29,308 nt of DNA from Subdoligranulum sp. (GCA_004555405.1 SFIE01000032.1:1-29308), one strand, 5' to 3'; shown: positions 8,206 through 15,740, counted from the stretch's first letter. The notes: generated by a model not told the origin, from the sequence alone. Numbers and translations are program-made.

Positions 8206-10110
8206 CGCTGCGTCAGTGATCTCGGCATCGGCATTGATGGAAAAGCGATATTCCGCCTCGTAAACCTTGCCGTTTTCATCCGTGTATTGCGCCGTTACCG
8301 TGCATAGAGCCGGGAAAAACGGCAGCTCGGTGAAAACGGATTCAGGAAATTCGGGGTAGCTGTAGGTCTGCTGCTCGGTGCTGTTCCACAGCGCAAACGA
8401 AACGGTGCACGGCCCGGTATCGGTGTGTGCAGAATGCAGGGAAAGGGTGCAGTGCTCAAGGGCGCAGCGAATGGCAAGCTCAGAACGAAAGTCCTCATCA
8501 ATGCTGTCGGCGCTCACGCGGGTGCCGTTTTGCACTTCCCACAGATCGCTCGGTGTAAGGGAAACCGTGTACGCCGAGCCATCATAGGCGGAGCGATCCG
8601 GCGCAGTGCCCGGAAATTCGGCAATGCAGTGATTTAAAAATTCCCAATCGGTCTGCTGAGGCAGATAGTAAACAGCATACCGGAAAGCATCGTCATAGCG
8701 CAAGGCGGGGGCGGCGCTGTATTTCGTTACCGATACAAAGCGATCGTACAAGGTGATGTACAGCTTTCCGTAGGGGGCACTCAGGGTATAATAGTCGATC
8801 TCGCGGCTGTCTGAGCGGTCGTATTTGCGGGAAAGCTCATACAGCGGCATTTGGGACAGGTAGTCTAAAAATGCGGTTTCGTCTTTCACCTCGTAGTACA
8901 CGCCGCTGGGCTGTGCGCTGCCGGAGCGGTCGATATGCTCCACGCTGTAAAGCGAAAGGCTCTGCCCGTCAAAAATGCCGTCAGCAGCGCTTTGGCGGTT
9001 ATAGGCAAGGGCGGTAAAGCCGCACGAGGAAAGCAAAAGAAGTGTAAGAACAAAAACGGGCAATGCGCCGCCGCTGCGCGCAGTGGGCTGCATGATGTTT
9101 TTTAAGCGGTAGCGCATGGCCTTGGCCGAGGCCGAAAGGCAGGTGGTGAAGCCGCGCTCATCTCCGCCGGTTTGCAGCAGCAGATCGGCATACTGCTTGC
9201 GGGCGGCGGTGGGCTCTTCCAGCAGAACGGTTTCATCGCAGCTCAACTCCACATCCTCGCTGCTGCGCTTTGCTGCCAGCCAGACAAGGGGATTGAACCA
9301 GCACGCGGCCACACACATGGCCTGCGAAAATTTAAACCAGTTGTCCTGCCGCTCAATATGAATGATCTCGTGGCGAAGGATCAAAGCCAATTCTTCGCCG
9401 GAATAGTTTTTTTGAGGCAGCACCACCCATGTGACATTGCGAAACAGCCCCACGGAAAGCGGCGTTTGAAGGGCCGGGCATACACCCAGATGATAGGGTG
9501 CTTTTTCGGTACGCGATGCCTGCAAGGCTGTTTGCCATGCGGCCAGAAGCTGCGGGTCCTGCGCCGGTACGGTGCGGCTGAGCAGCCAGCGCCGGAACAG
9601 CAGATGCCCGGCGATCTTGTACACGGCCACGATCACAAATCCGATGAACCAAACCAGGCTCAGCGACTGCAGCACTTTGGGAGAAACCGGGATCACCAGC
9701 TTGGGGCTGCGGAACAAGAACAAAACCGAGGAAAAGAAATAGATGTATAAAATATTGGGAATGGCCCACAGAAAAGCACAGGCGCGGGCGCTGATGCGGC
9801 GGCGGAAAAACGGCATCAGCAGCAGCACAAGGGCGTAGTAAAGGCTCAGCGTAAGAAAAAGCAGGAAAAAATCCAAAAATATATGCTGTATTTCATGGGA
9901 GCTGCCGCTCAGAAGCCCCAGCAGCAGGATCGTAAGGATCATGTCGAGAAGCTGGGAAGAGCGCAAAAGCGGCGGGTATTTGGGCTTTTTGGGGTCCTTG
10001 CCTTCTCCCACAAGGGGATCGTTCAGCAAAATAAACGGCCAGGCATGAAAAAGAGCCAAAAAGATTCCGGTCAACAGGCGAGGCAACACATATTGCATGG
10101 TGTTGGTCAT
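8197..10110 (-). CDS. BlaR1/MecR1-like M56 membrane metalloprotease
   Basis: A 637-residue signal transducer of the M56 peptidase family. The N-terminal part has about four membrane helices. A cytoplasmic zinc protease domain carries HEIIH at residues 247-251 and the third-ligand region VELSCDE (Glu288, Asp292). A last helix near residues 350-370 precedes an exterior domain of about 270 residues. In BlaR1/MecR1 this outer part is a penicillin-binding domain with an SxxK serine; no such motif is visible here, so the ligand is unknown. The start ATG at 10110 overlaps the stop of the repressor gene (ATGA) and has AAGGAG upstream. By family knowledge, signal binding activates the protease, which leads to loss of the BlaI-like repressor. 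Confidence 0.9.
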   Translation of the reverse strand: MTNTMQYVLPRLLTGIFLALFHAWPFILLNDPLVGEGKDPKKPKYPPLLRSSQLLDMILTILLLGLLSGSSHEIQHIFLDFFLLFLTLSLYYALVLLLMPFFRRRISARACAFLWAIPNILYIYFFSSVLFLFRSPKLVIPVSPKVLQSLSLVWFIGFVIVAVYKIAGHLLFRRWLLSRTVPAQDPQLLAAWQTALQASRTEKAPYHLGVCPALQTPLSVGLFRNVTWVVLPQKNYSGEELALILRHEIIHIERQDNWFKFSQAMCVAACWFNPLVWLAAKRSSEDVELSCDETVLLEEPTAARKQYADLLLQTGGDERGFTTCLSASAKAMRYRLKNIMQPTARSGGALPVFVLTLLLLSSCGFTALAYNRQSAADGIFDGQSLSLYSVEHIDRSGSAQPSGVYYEVKDETAFLDYLSQMPLYELSRKYDRSDSREIDYYTLSAPYGKLYITLYDRFVSVTKYSAAPALRYDDAFRYAVYYLPQQTDWEFLNHCIAEFPGTAPDRSAYDGSAYTVSLTPSDLWEVQNGTRVSADSIDEDFRSELAIRCALEHCTLSLHSAHTDTGPCTVSFALWNSTEQQTYSYPEFPESVFTELPFFPALCTVTAQYTDENGKVYEAEYRFSINADAEITDAAAG

Positions 10111-10484
10111 AGCTCGCTCCTTTCCAGCAGCGCGCGAAGTTCGGCTAAATCTTCTTTGCTCAGCCCGCTGCTGCACAGAGCGCTGGCAAAGGCGGAAATG
10201 CTGCCGCCGCAAATGTTTTCCACAAAGCTGCGGCTTTGGCTGGCAAGATAGTCTTCGCGGGAAACAAGCGGGGTGTACAGGCTTTTGCGCCCGTCTTTTT
10301 GAATGGCCACAAAGCCCTTATCGCTCAGTCTTGTAAGCAGGGTCAGCAGGGTGGTTTGCGCCATGGGGTGGCTGGCGGGCAGATGCTGCTCAATCGCTGC
10401 CCGTGCAGCGGGAATCTCACAGCCCCAAAGCGCCTGCATTACCTCCAACTCGGCATCCGGCAAACGGCGAATAGAAGGTTTCAT
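10107..10484 (-). CDS. BlaI/MecI/CopY-family transcriptional repressor
   Basis: A 125-residue winged-helix repressor (penicillinase repressor family). The N-terminus RRLPDAELEVMQALW and the recognition region MAQTTLLTLLTRLSDKGFV followed by the wing (KDGRKSLYTPLV) are typical. The C-terminal dimerisation helices hold the FVENICGGSISAFASAL segment seen in this family. The start ATG at 10484 lies 9 nt behind AAGGAG. It is translationally coupled to the M56 gene through an ATGA overlap. It probably represses its own operon through the two boxes upstream. No beta-lactamase or copper ATPase gene is adjacent, so the regulated resistance function, if any, is elsewhere. Confidence 0.93.
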   Translation of the reverse strand: MKPSIRRLPDAELEVMQALWGCEIPAARAAIEQHLPASHPMAQTTLLTLLTRLSDKGFVAIQKDGRKSLYTPLVSREDYLASQSRSFVENICGGSISAFASALCSSGLSKEDLAELRALLERSEL

Positions 10485-10502
10485 AGGGCACGGCTCCTTT
10501 CC

Positions 10503-10516
10503 TCTACACTTGTAGA
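10503..10516. promoter_or_regulatory. BlaI-type operator box 1
   Basis: TCTACACTTGTAGA has 6-bp palindromic arms around a 2-nt centre, matching the TACAnnTGTA pattern of BlaI/MecI/CopY operators. It lies at about +11 to +24 of the predicted transcript, directly before the ribosome binding site. Confidence 0.8.
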
Positions 10517-10533
10517 AATATTCTTGTAACTAT

Positions 10534-10562
10534 ATTCTACAAGCGTAGAAATAAAAAGTCAA
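10534..10562 (-). promoter_or_regulatory. Sigma-A promoter of the blaI/blaR1-like operon
   Basis: On the minus strand, TTGACT (10557-10562), a 17-nt spacer and TAGAAT (10534-10539). This is close to consensus and fully covered or flanked by the two operator boxes. Confidence 0.82.
10535..10550. promoter_or_regulatory. BlaI-type operator box 2
   Basis: TTCTACAAGCGTAGAA. On the opposite strand, box 1 reads TCTACAAGTGTAGA, differing from this one at a single core position. The box overlaps the -10 element and spacer of the operon promoter. The centres of the two boxes are 33 bp apart, about three helical turns. Confidence 0.8.
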
Positions 10563-10657
10563 GCACAATTTTTCTGCGGGGGGCCGAAGGTGCCGTGCAG
10601 GCGGCTGCTGCAAGATTTCCCGTGGCTTGATTGGTATTTAGTGATAAATTGCAAAAA

Positions 10658-11341
10658 TCATTCTTCCCATTCGCGCAAAAGAGAAATGCTGTTTTTTCTG
10701 GCAGTCAGGCAGCCTTTGCTTTGCAGCTTGCTCAGCTCGCAGCACATGGCGCTGCGCTCTACCCCCAGATAGTCGGCCAGCTGCTGCCGGTTAAACGGAA
10801 TCGAAAACTCACGGCTTCCGGCTGCTTTGGCCTGTGCCGAAAAATAGGCCATCAGTTTTTGCCGGGTGGTTTTTCTGGAAAGCAGCCAGAGTTTTTGGTT
10901 CATCTGCAGGTTTCTGTTTGCCATGCCTTGCAGCAGATTCAGCACTGCTTTTTGGTGAAAGCGGCAGGCGTTCTGGCAAGGGCGAAGAATGCGCGCCGCA
11001 TCCAGCAGCAGCACGGTGCATTCCTGCACGGCAAAAACGCTTACAGGCAGGGCGGCTATGCCTGCGCAGGCAAAGGCTTCGGCAAATAGCTCGCCGGGGC
11101 CGAGTGCGGCTATAATATGCCGGTTGCCGTAAAAATCCTCCTGCACAATCTGCACACTGCCGTGCAGCACAAGGCCCATCTGCCCGGCGGGGCTGCCCTC
11201 GGCAAAAATCAGGCCGTTTGCGGCAAATTGCTGCACCCGCGGTGCAAGGCAGCCTAAAAGCGCCTGCAGCTCATCGCTTGGGATCGAGCCAAACAGGGAA
11301 GTGCGCTCTAATATCGACTGGTATTTTTTCAGGTATTCCAT
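10658..11341 (-). CDS. Crp/Fnr-family transcriptional regulator
   Basis: A 227-residue regulator. The N-terminal cyclic-nucleotide-binding-like beta-roll (about residues 15-120) contains GSVQIVQEDFYGNRHIIAAL and GPGELFAE. A dimer helix follows, and a C-terminal winged helix has HTH FNRQQLADYLGVERSAMCCEL at about 183-203. The N-terminal cysteine cluster of oxygen-sensing FNR is absent, so the signal is not evident; haem/NO or redox sensing as in other clostridial members is possible. The start ATG at 11341 has GAGGG upstream. It is divergent from the ferredoxin-like gene, with a shared palindrome between them, and probably controls both. Confidence 0.92.
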   Translation of the reverse strand: MEYLKKYQSILERTSLFGSIPSDELQALLGCLAPRVQQFAANGLIFAEGSPAGQMGLVLHGSVQIVQEDFYGNRHIIAALGPGELFAEAFACAGIAALPVSVFAVQECTVLLLDAARILRPCQNACRFHQKAVLNLLQGMANRNLQMNQKLWLLSRKTTRQKLMAYFSAQAKAAGSREFSIPFNRQQLADYLGVERSAMCCELSKLQSKGCLTARKNSISLLREWEE

Positions 11342-11358
11342 AAAAATCCCTCATTGCT

Positions 11359-11387
11359 CTTAAATTTGTTGGAAATCCAACATACAA
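11359..11387 (-). promoter_or_regulatory. Probable promoter of the Crp/Fnr gene
   Basis: On the minus strand, TTGTAT (11382-11387), a 17-nt spacer and TTTAAG (11359-11364). The palindrome at 11367-11382 fills the spacer, which would give autorepression. Confidence 0.5.
11367..11382. promoter_or_regulatory. Crp/Fnr-type palindromic operator
   Basis: TGTTGGAAATCCAACA: 7-bp inverted arms around AA, the size and form of a Crp/Fnr site. Its centre (11374.5) is about 41.5 bp upstream of the expected start of the ferredoxin transcript, the classic class II activation position. Confidence 0.8.
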
Positions 11388-11403
11388 GCTGGCTTCAGTA
11401 TAG

Positions 11404-11409
11404 TATAAT
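11404..11409 (+). promoter_or_regulatory. -10 element of the ferredoxin-like gene
   Basis: A perfect TATAAT with no recognisable -35 hexamer (CATACA at the right spacing). Together with the palindrome centred near -41.5, this suggests an activator-dependent promoter. Confidence 0.7.
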
Positions 11410-11447
11410 CAGGGCAATGAATCAAGAAAAACAGGGAGGGTGAAACC

Positions 11448-12146
11448 ATGATTCGTAAAATCATTCACATCGATCAGGAAAAATGCAACGGCTGCGGGGC
11501 GTGTGCCAATGCCTGCCACGAGGGTGCCATTGAAATGGTAAACGGCAAGGCCGTGCTTACCAACGAGCATTATTGCGACGGTTTGGGCGATTGCCTGCCC
11601 GCCTGCCCCACCGGGGCAATCCGCTTTGAAGAGCGCGAGGCTCCTGCCTATAACGAAGCCGCCGTGCAGGCTGCCAAAATGAAAAAGCACGGCATCAGTG
11701 CAGCGGCAGGCTGTCCGGGAAGCCGTGCCCAACTGCTCAGCCGTGCCCCGGCGCAGCCTGCAACACCTTTGAACCAGCCGGAAAGCCAGCTACGGCAGTG
11801 GCCGGTGCAGATCAAGCTGGCACCGGTAAATGCGCCGTATTTTGAGGGGGCAAACATTTTGGTGGCCGCCGACTGCACGGCCTATGCCTATGCAAATTTC
11901 CATCAGAAATTTATCCGCGGCCGAATCGTACTGGTGGGCTGCCCCAAGCTGGATGAAGGGGATTACACTGAAAAACTCACCCGCATTTTTTCCGAAAACA
12001 ACATCAAAAGCCTTACCATCGTGCGCATGGAGGTGCCGTGCTGCGGCGGGCTGGAGCGCGCTGCCAAAAACGCATTGCAGGCCAGCGGAAAGTTTATACC
12101 GTGGCAGGTGGAAACCATTTCAGTGGATGGCCGCATTCTGGAATAA
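11448..12146 (+). CDS. 4Fe-4S ferredoxin-domain protein
   Basis: A 232-residue iron-sulfur protein. The N-terminal ferredoxin domain has the canonical CNGCGACANAC (Cys13, 16, 19, 23). A second motif of unusual spacing, CDGLGDCLPACP (Cys43, 49, 53), follows. After a proline-rich linker (about 85-120) a globular domain of about 110 residues carries further cysteines in ADCTAYAY, VGCPKLDE and VPCCGGLE. Such proteins are found in strict anaerobes next to Crp/Fnr regulators. The partner and reaction are unknown, and a redox or stress role is only an inference. The start ATG at 11448 follows GGGAGGG. It is probably activated by the divergent Crp/Fnr protein. Confidence 0.88.
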   Translation: MIRKIIHIDQEKCNGCGACANACHEGAIEMVNGKAVLTNEHYCDGLGDCLPACPTGAIRFEEREAPAYNEAAVQAAKMKKHGISAAAGCPGSRAQLLSRAPAQPATPLNQPESQLRQWPVQIKLAPVNAPYFEGANILVAADCTAYAYANFHQKFIRGRIVLVGCPKLDEGDYTEKLTRIFSENNIKSLTIVRMEVPCCGGLERAAKNALQASGKFIPWQVETISVDGRILE

Positions 12147-12194
12147 ATCTTTCGCCGCACAACAATTTCTGCACAGTGTTCCCAAGGCAAAGTC

Positions 12195-12223
12195 TTGTAT
12201 CGGCGGGGGTTCTGTATTATAAT
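12195..12223 (+). promoter_or_regulatory. Sigma-A promoter of the SEDS gene
   Basis: TTGTAT (12195-12200), a 17-nt spacer and a perfect TATAAT (12218-12223). Transcription would start near 12230, giving a leader of about 128 nt. Confidence 0.8.
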
Positions 12224-12229
12224 AAGCAG

Positions 12230-12357
12230 ATGATATTGCATCCGGATCTTCCCGGTATGGCCGGGAAGATCCAAACATACCATATAAATGCAATATAGGG
12301 GCCGGGCGGCAGCCAAAACCGTGCGGCCGCCCGCGATTTCTACCGGAGGATATTTTT
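12230..12357 (+). ncRNA. Structured 5' leader of the SEDS gene (candidate)
   Basis: An outer 9-bp helix pairs ATATTGCAT (12233-12241) with ATGCAATAT (12288-12296). Inside it is a perfect 12-bp hairpin (12244-12255 with 12261-12272). Its loop TATGG (12256-12260) can pair with CCATA (12280-12284), a possible pseudoknot. A third hairpin (12303-12310 with 12326-12333) stands just before the ribosome binding site. No T run follows any stem. It matches no riboswitch class known to me. Confidence 0.5.
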
Positions 12358-13554
12358 GTGCTGAAAGTTTTACGGCAATATTTTAAAGTTACGGATAAAG
12401 TGTATATCCTGCTCTGTCTGCTATGCTCGGCGTTCAGCGTTTTAACGCTTATTTCTATCGGAAAATACCAGCTTGGCGGCTTTGAATACGATTCCATCAG
12501 CGGCGCGGTAACGGGCATAGGCGGTTACCGCCAGGCACTGGTGCAGGCAGCGGCCAGCATTTTGGGCATTGTGTGTGCGCTGGTGATTTCCAGCATTGAC
12601 TATCGCGACCTTGTCAAGCTGTGGCCGTTTCACACTGCGATCGCCTGGGGGCTTGTGCTGCCCACGCTGATTTTGCACAATTTAAAGCTGGGCCCGCTTA
12701 CCATCGGCTACGATGCGGGCGGCACCGACAACTACAGCTGGTACAAGCTGGGCAGCCTTACTCTGCAGCCCACCGAGCTTGCCAAGATCAGCTTTATCCT
12801 GACCCTTGCCATGCATCTCGATCACGCCCGGGATCATGTGAACGAGCCCGCCGAGCTTGCCAAGATCATGGCGCATATTCTTGTGCCGGTGGGGCTGATC
12901 CACATTCAGGGCGATGACGGCACGGCCATTATTTTTATGGCCATCGGCTGTGTGATGCTGTTTGCGGCGGGGCTTTCGTGGCGCTATATCGGGGGCGCAA
13001 CCGCCGCTTTGCTGAGCGTGAGCGCGATCGTGGTTGGATTTTTCCGCGATAAAGTATTTAAAAGCTATCAGTTTGCACGAATCATGGCTGTTATTTATCC
13101 AGACGATCCTGCCTATGCCCGCTATACTTACCAGCAAAATAAGGGCGTGATCTCCATTGGCTCCGGCCAGATCTTCGGCCGCGGCCTGTTTGGCGAAAAC
13201 CACAATGTGGTGCCCAATGTATGGAACGATTTTATTTTCAGCTATATCGCCGAGGCAGTGGGCTTTGTGGGCTGTCTGGTGGTGCTGGGCGTTTTGTTTT
13301 CCATCGCCTTTAAAACCCTTGCCACCGGCCTTCGCAGCGAAGATCAGTGCGGCAGCTATATCTGCATCGGCATTTTTGCCGCTATGTTTTTCCAGATCAC
13401 CATCAATCTGGGCATGAATTTGCAGGTGCTGCCGGTGATCGGCGTAACGCTGCCGTTTTTCTCGGCGGGCGGCAGCAGCGTTACCATGCTGTATCTGTGC
13501 GTCGGCGTGGTGCTGAGCGTGTATCTGCACAATAAAAAGAACCTGTTTGAATAA
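12358..13554 (+). CDS. SEDS-family peptidoglycan glycosyltransferase (FtsW/RodA/SpoVE)
   Basis: An integral membrane glycosyltransferase that polymerises lipid II together with a class B PBP. The 398-residue product has about ten membrane helices. Family motifs are LQPTELAKISFILTLA, QGDDGTAIIFMAIG, GSGQIFGRGLFGE, WNDFIFSYIAEAVGFVG and the C-terminal LPFFSAGGSSVTMLY. The start is GTG 12358, 7 nt after CGGAGGA. It is monocistronic, so whether it serves elongation (RodA), division (FtsW) or sporulation (SpoVE) cannot be told from the neighbours. The absence of adjacent mur or fts genes favours a RodA-like role. Confidence 0.93.
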   Translation: MLKVLRQYFKVTDKVYILLCLLCSAFSVLTLISIGKYQLGGFEYDSISGAVTGIGGYRQALVQAAASILGIVCALVISSIDYRDLVKLWPFHTAIAWGLVLPTLILHNLKLGPLTIGYDAGGTDNYSWYKLGSLTLQPTELAKISFILTLAMHLDHARDHVNEPAELAKIMAHILVPVGLIHIQGDDGTAIIFMAIGCVMLFAAGLSWRYIGGATAALLSVSAIVVGFFRDKVFKSYQFARIMAVIYPDDPAYARYTYQQNKGVISIGSGQIFGRGLFGENHNVVPNVWNDFIFSYIAEAVGFVGCLVVLGVLFSIAFKTLATGLRSEDQCGSYICIGIFAAMFFQITINLGMNLQVLPVIGVTLPFFSAGGSSVTMLYLCVGVVLSVYLHNKKNLFE

Positions 13555-13568
13555 AATAAAAGCAAAAA

Positions 13569-13632
13569 GGTGAGCGCAAAGCCCTTCGCATTTTATCCCG
13601 TGCGAAGCTGGCTTTACGCTCACCCTTTTTTT
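13569..13632. terminator. Bidirectional terminator between the SEDS and DUF378 genes
   Basis: A 15-bp outer stem with one mismatch (13569-13583 with 13610-13624), extended by CTTCGCA/TGCGAAG (13584-13590 with 13601-13607). T7 follows on the plus strand (13626-13632) and a T-rich run on the minus strand. It closes two convergent genes. Confidence 0.92.
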
Positions 13633-13646
13633 CTGCCGGGCAGGAT

Positions 13647-13859
13647 TTACTGCGAGCCGCCGCGCGGCTCAGGGATACACAGCATCAAAATGCTGCAAAG
13701 CGATGCCACACCCACCACCACATAGATGATGCGGCTCCAAATGCTGAGAGCGCCGCCGAAGATCCAGCCTACCAGATTGAAGTTGAACAGACCGACCAAC
13801 CCCCAGTTCAGCCCGCCGATGATCATAATGCAAAGCAAAATCTTGTTCCACATAGACAT
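13647..13859 (-). CDS. DUF378 small membrane protein
   Basis: A 70-residue protein beginning MSMWNKILLCIMIIGGLNWG. The GGLNWGLVGLFNFNLV stretch and a second helix, RIIYVVVGVASLCSIL, are the DUF378 signature. The start ATG at 13859 is 11 nt from GGAGG; a second ATG two codons later is an alternative, and the longer open frame begins upstream of the ribosome binding site. Two membrane helices are predicted. The function is unknown. It is a single-gene unit. Confidence 0.88.
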   Translation of the reverse strand: MSMWNKILLCIMIIGGLNWGLVGLFNFNLVGWIFGGALSIWSRIIYVVVGVASLCSILMLCIPEPRGGSQ

Positions 13860-13931
13860 AAAGCAGCGAACCTCCTTTCCTTGCCATTTAGTTTGGCCGC
13901 TGCACGGCGGGTTTATGCACAAGCGCGAAAC

Positions 13932-13965
13932 GAAAAAATCCCCGGCCTTTGCAAAAAGGCCGGGG
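13932..13965 (-). terminator. Intrinsic terminator of the ACT-PFL operon
   Basis: An 11-bp stem CCCCGGCCTTT/AAAGGCCGGGG (13940-13950 with 13955-13965). Read on the minus strand it is followed by ATTTTTTCG. Confidence 0.92.
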
Positions 13966-13977
13966 AAGCAGCGAAGA

Positions 13978-15345
13978 TCAGTTTTTCAGTGCCTGCATGG
14001 GGGCGGGCAGGCGGCCGCCGCGGTGAATAAACACATCAGGGGCATACTGGCTGATGGGCATGATGGGGGCATAGCCCAGCAGACCGCCAAAGTCCAAGAT
14101 ATCACCGGCTTTGTGGCCAATGGCGGGGATCACGCGCACAGCGGTGGTTTTGCTGTTCACCATGCCAATGGCGGCTTCGTCAGCGATCAGGCCGCTGATC
14201 ACTTCGGCAGTGGCATCGCCGGGAATCACCACCATATCAATGCCCACGCTGCACACAGCGGTCATGGCTTCCAGCTTTTCGATGGTCAGGCTGCCGCAGC
14301 TGGCAGCTTTGATCATACCGTCGTCCTCACTCACGGGAATGAAAGCGCCGCTCAGGCCGCCCACATGGTTGCTGGCCATCACGCCGCCCTTCTTAACGGC
14401 ATCGTTCAAAAGGGCCAAACAGGCGGTGGTGCCGCAGCAGCCGCAGCTCTCCAGGCCCATTTCTTCCAGAATGTTGGCCACGCTGTCACCCACGGCGGGG
14501 GTGGGGGCAAGGCTCAAATCAATAATGCCGGCAGGCACGCCCAGCTGTTCGCTGGCCAGCGAGGCCACCAGCTGGCCCAGACGGGTGATCTTGAAAGCGG
14601 TGCGCTTTACCAGCTCGGCCACTTCGTCCACAGGAGCATCCTTGGGCAGCTTGGCCAGCGCCGCACGCACAGCGCCGGGGCCGGAAACGCCCACATGGAT
14701 CTCGCAGTCCGGCTCGCCCACGCCGTGGAAGGCACCGGCCATAAAGGGGTTATCCTCGGGGGCGTTGCAGAACACCACCAGCTTGGCGGCACCCAGGCAC
14801 ATATTATCGGCGGTGCGCTCGGCAGTTTTGCGCACGATCTGGCCCATCATGCGCACGGCATCCATGTTGATGCCGCTCTTGGTGGAGCCAATGTTCACGC
14901 TGCTGCACACGATATCGGTGCAGGCAAGTGCTTCGGGAATGGATTCGATCAGGCGCTTGTCACCGGCCGAAAAGCCCTTATGTACCAAGGCACCGTATCC
15001 GCCGATAAAGTTTACACCCACTTTTTTGGCGGCGCGGTCCAGCGTTTTGGCAAACTCCACAGGGTCAGCCGAAGGGCAGGCACCCAGCAGCATGGCAATG
15101 GGCGTCACGCTGATGCGCTTGTTCACAATGGGAATGCCGTAGTCGGCGCTGATCTTTTCCACCACAGGCACCAGATTGGAAGCCTTGGTGGTGATCTTCT
15201 GGTAAATTTTCTCGCAGGCGATCTTAGGATCACTATCGATGCAGTCCAGCAGGCTGATGCCCATGGTCACAGTGCGCACATCCAGATTTTCGGATGTGAT
15301 CATGTCGATGGTTTCCATAATATCGCGGGTATTGATCATACTCAT
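13978..15345 (-). CDS. PFL family protein (UPF0210/DUF711)
   Basis: A 455-residue cytosolic protein with the family N-terminus (INTRDIMETIDMI, TVTMGISLLDCID). Further family stretches are NKRISVTPIAMLLGA, VNFIGGYGALVHKGFS, DNMCLGAAKLVVFCNAPEDN and the C-terminal RGGRLPAPMQALKN. The fold is related to pyruvate-formate lyase, but no glycyl-radical motif is evident and the reaction is unknown. ATG at 15345 is chosen; it is 13 nt from GGAAGGAG, a long gap, and a second ATG at 15339 is possible. It lies immediately behind the ACT-domain gene, the conserved pair seen in many Firmicutes, suggesting an amino-acid-sensing partnership. Confidence 0.93.
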   Translation of the reverse strand: MSMINTRDIMETIDMITSENLDVRTVTMGISLLDCIDSDPKIACEKIYQKITTKASNLVPVVEKISADYGIPIVNKRISVTPIAMLLGACPSADPVEFAKTLDRAAKKVGVNFIGGYGALVHKGFSAGDKRLIESIPEALACTDIVCSSVNIGSTKSGINMDAVRMMGQIVRKTAERTADNMCLGAAKLVVFCNAPEDNPFMAGAFHGVGEPDCEIHVGVSGPGAVRAALAKLPKDAPVDEVAELVKRTAFKITRLGQLVASLASEQLGVPAGIIDLSLAPTPAVGDSVANILEEMGLESCGCCGTTACLALLNDAVKKGGVMASNHVGGLSGAFIPVSEDDGMIKAASCGSLTIEKLEAMTAVCSVGIDMVVIPGDATAEVISGLIADEAAIGMVNSKTTAVRVIPAIGHKAGDILDFGGLLGYAPIMPISQYAPDVFIHRGGRLPAPMQALKN

Positions 15346-15372
15346 CGGTGTGAATGCACTCCTTCCGAACAC

Positions 15373-15642
15373 TCAAATGTGATGCATGGCATCAAAAACT
15401 TCCTGGCGGGTCACATTGACCTGCATCTGCAGATCTTCGCCCACACGGGCAAATTCGGCGCGCATTACAGCCTGATCCACATTGCAGCCGGAAACATCCA
15501 CCAGCATGATCATGCAGAACATTTCCTGCATGATGCTCTGGGTCATATCCTCAATGTTGATGTTCAGCTTGCTGCACACAGCACTAATACGGGCCACAAC
15601 GCCCACGGTGTCCTTGCCGATCACGGTGATAACAGCCTTCAT
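15373..15642 (-). CDS. ACT domain protein (UPF0237 family)
   Basis: An 89-residue single ACT domain (MKAVITVIGKDTVGVVARISAVCSKLNINIEDMTQ). ACT domains bind amino acids or small ligands and act as regulatory modules; this subfamily is GcvR-like. The start ATG at 15642 lies 8 nt behind GAGGAG. It is the first gene of the leftward pair with the PFL gene, which presumably encodes its partner. The ligand is unknown. Confidence 0.93.
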   Translation of the reverse strand: MKAVITVIGKDTVGVVARISAVCSKLNINIEDMTQSIMQEMFCMIMLVDVSGCNVDQAVMRAEFARVGEDLQMQVNVTRQEVFDAMHHI

Positions 15643-15740
15643 AAAACTTTCTCCTCTGCAGTATAAAACGAATGGCGAAACAATAGGCCAAACTTGGGCA
15701 AAAGCCGGAATGCAGATGCCCGCTTTTTAACAACGGTATT

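Noticed and set aside
12682..13623. 313-codon minus-strand frame opposite the SEDS gene
   Set aside because: It begins inside the bidirectional terminator and is antisense to clear SEDS motifs.
13726..15666. 646-codon open frame opposite the PFL and ACT genes
   Set aside because: It spans two well-supported genes and a terminator on the other strand; its His/Ala/Gly-rich product is typical of a shadow frame.
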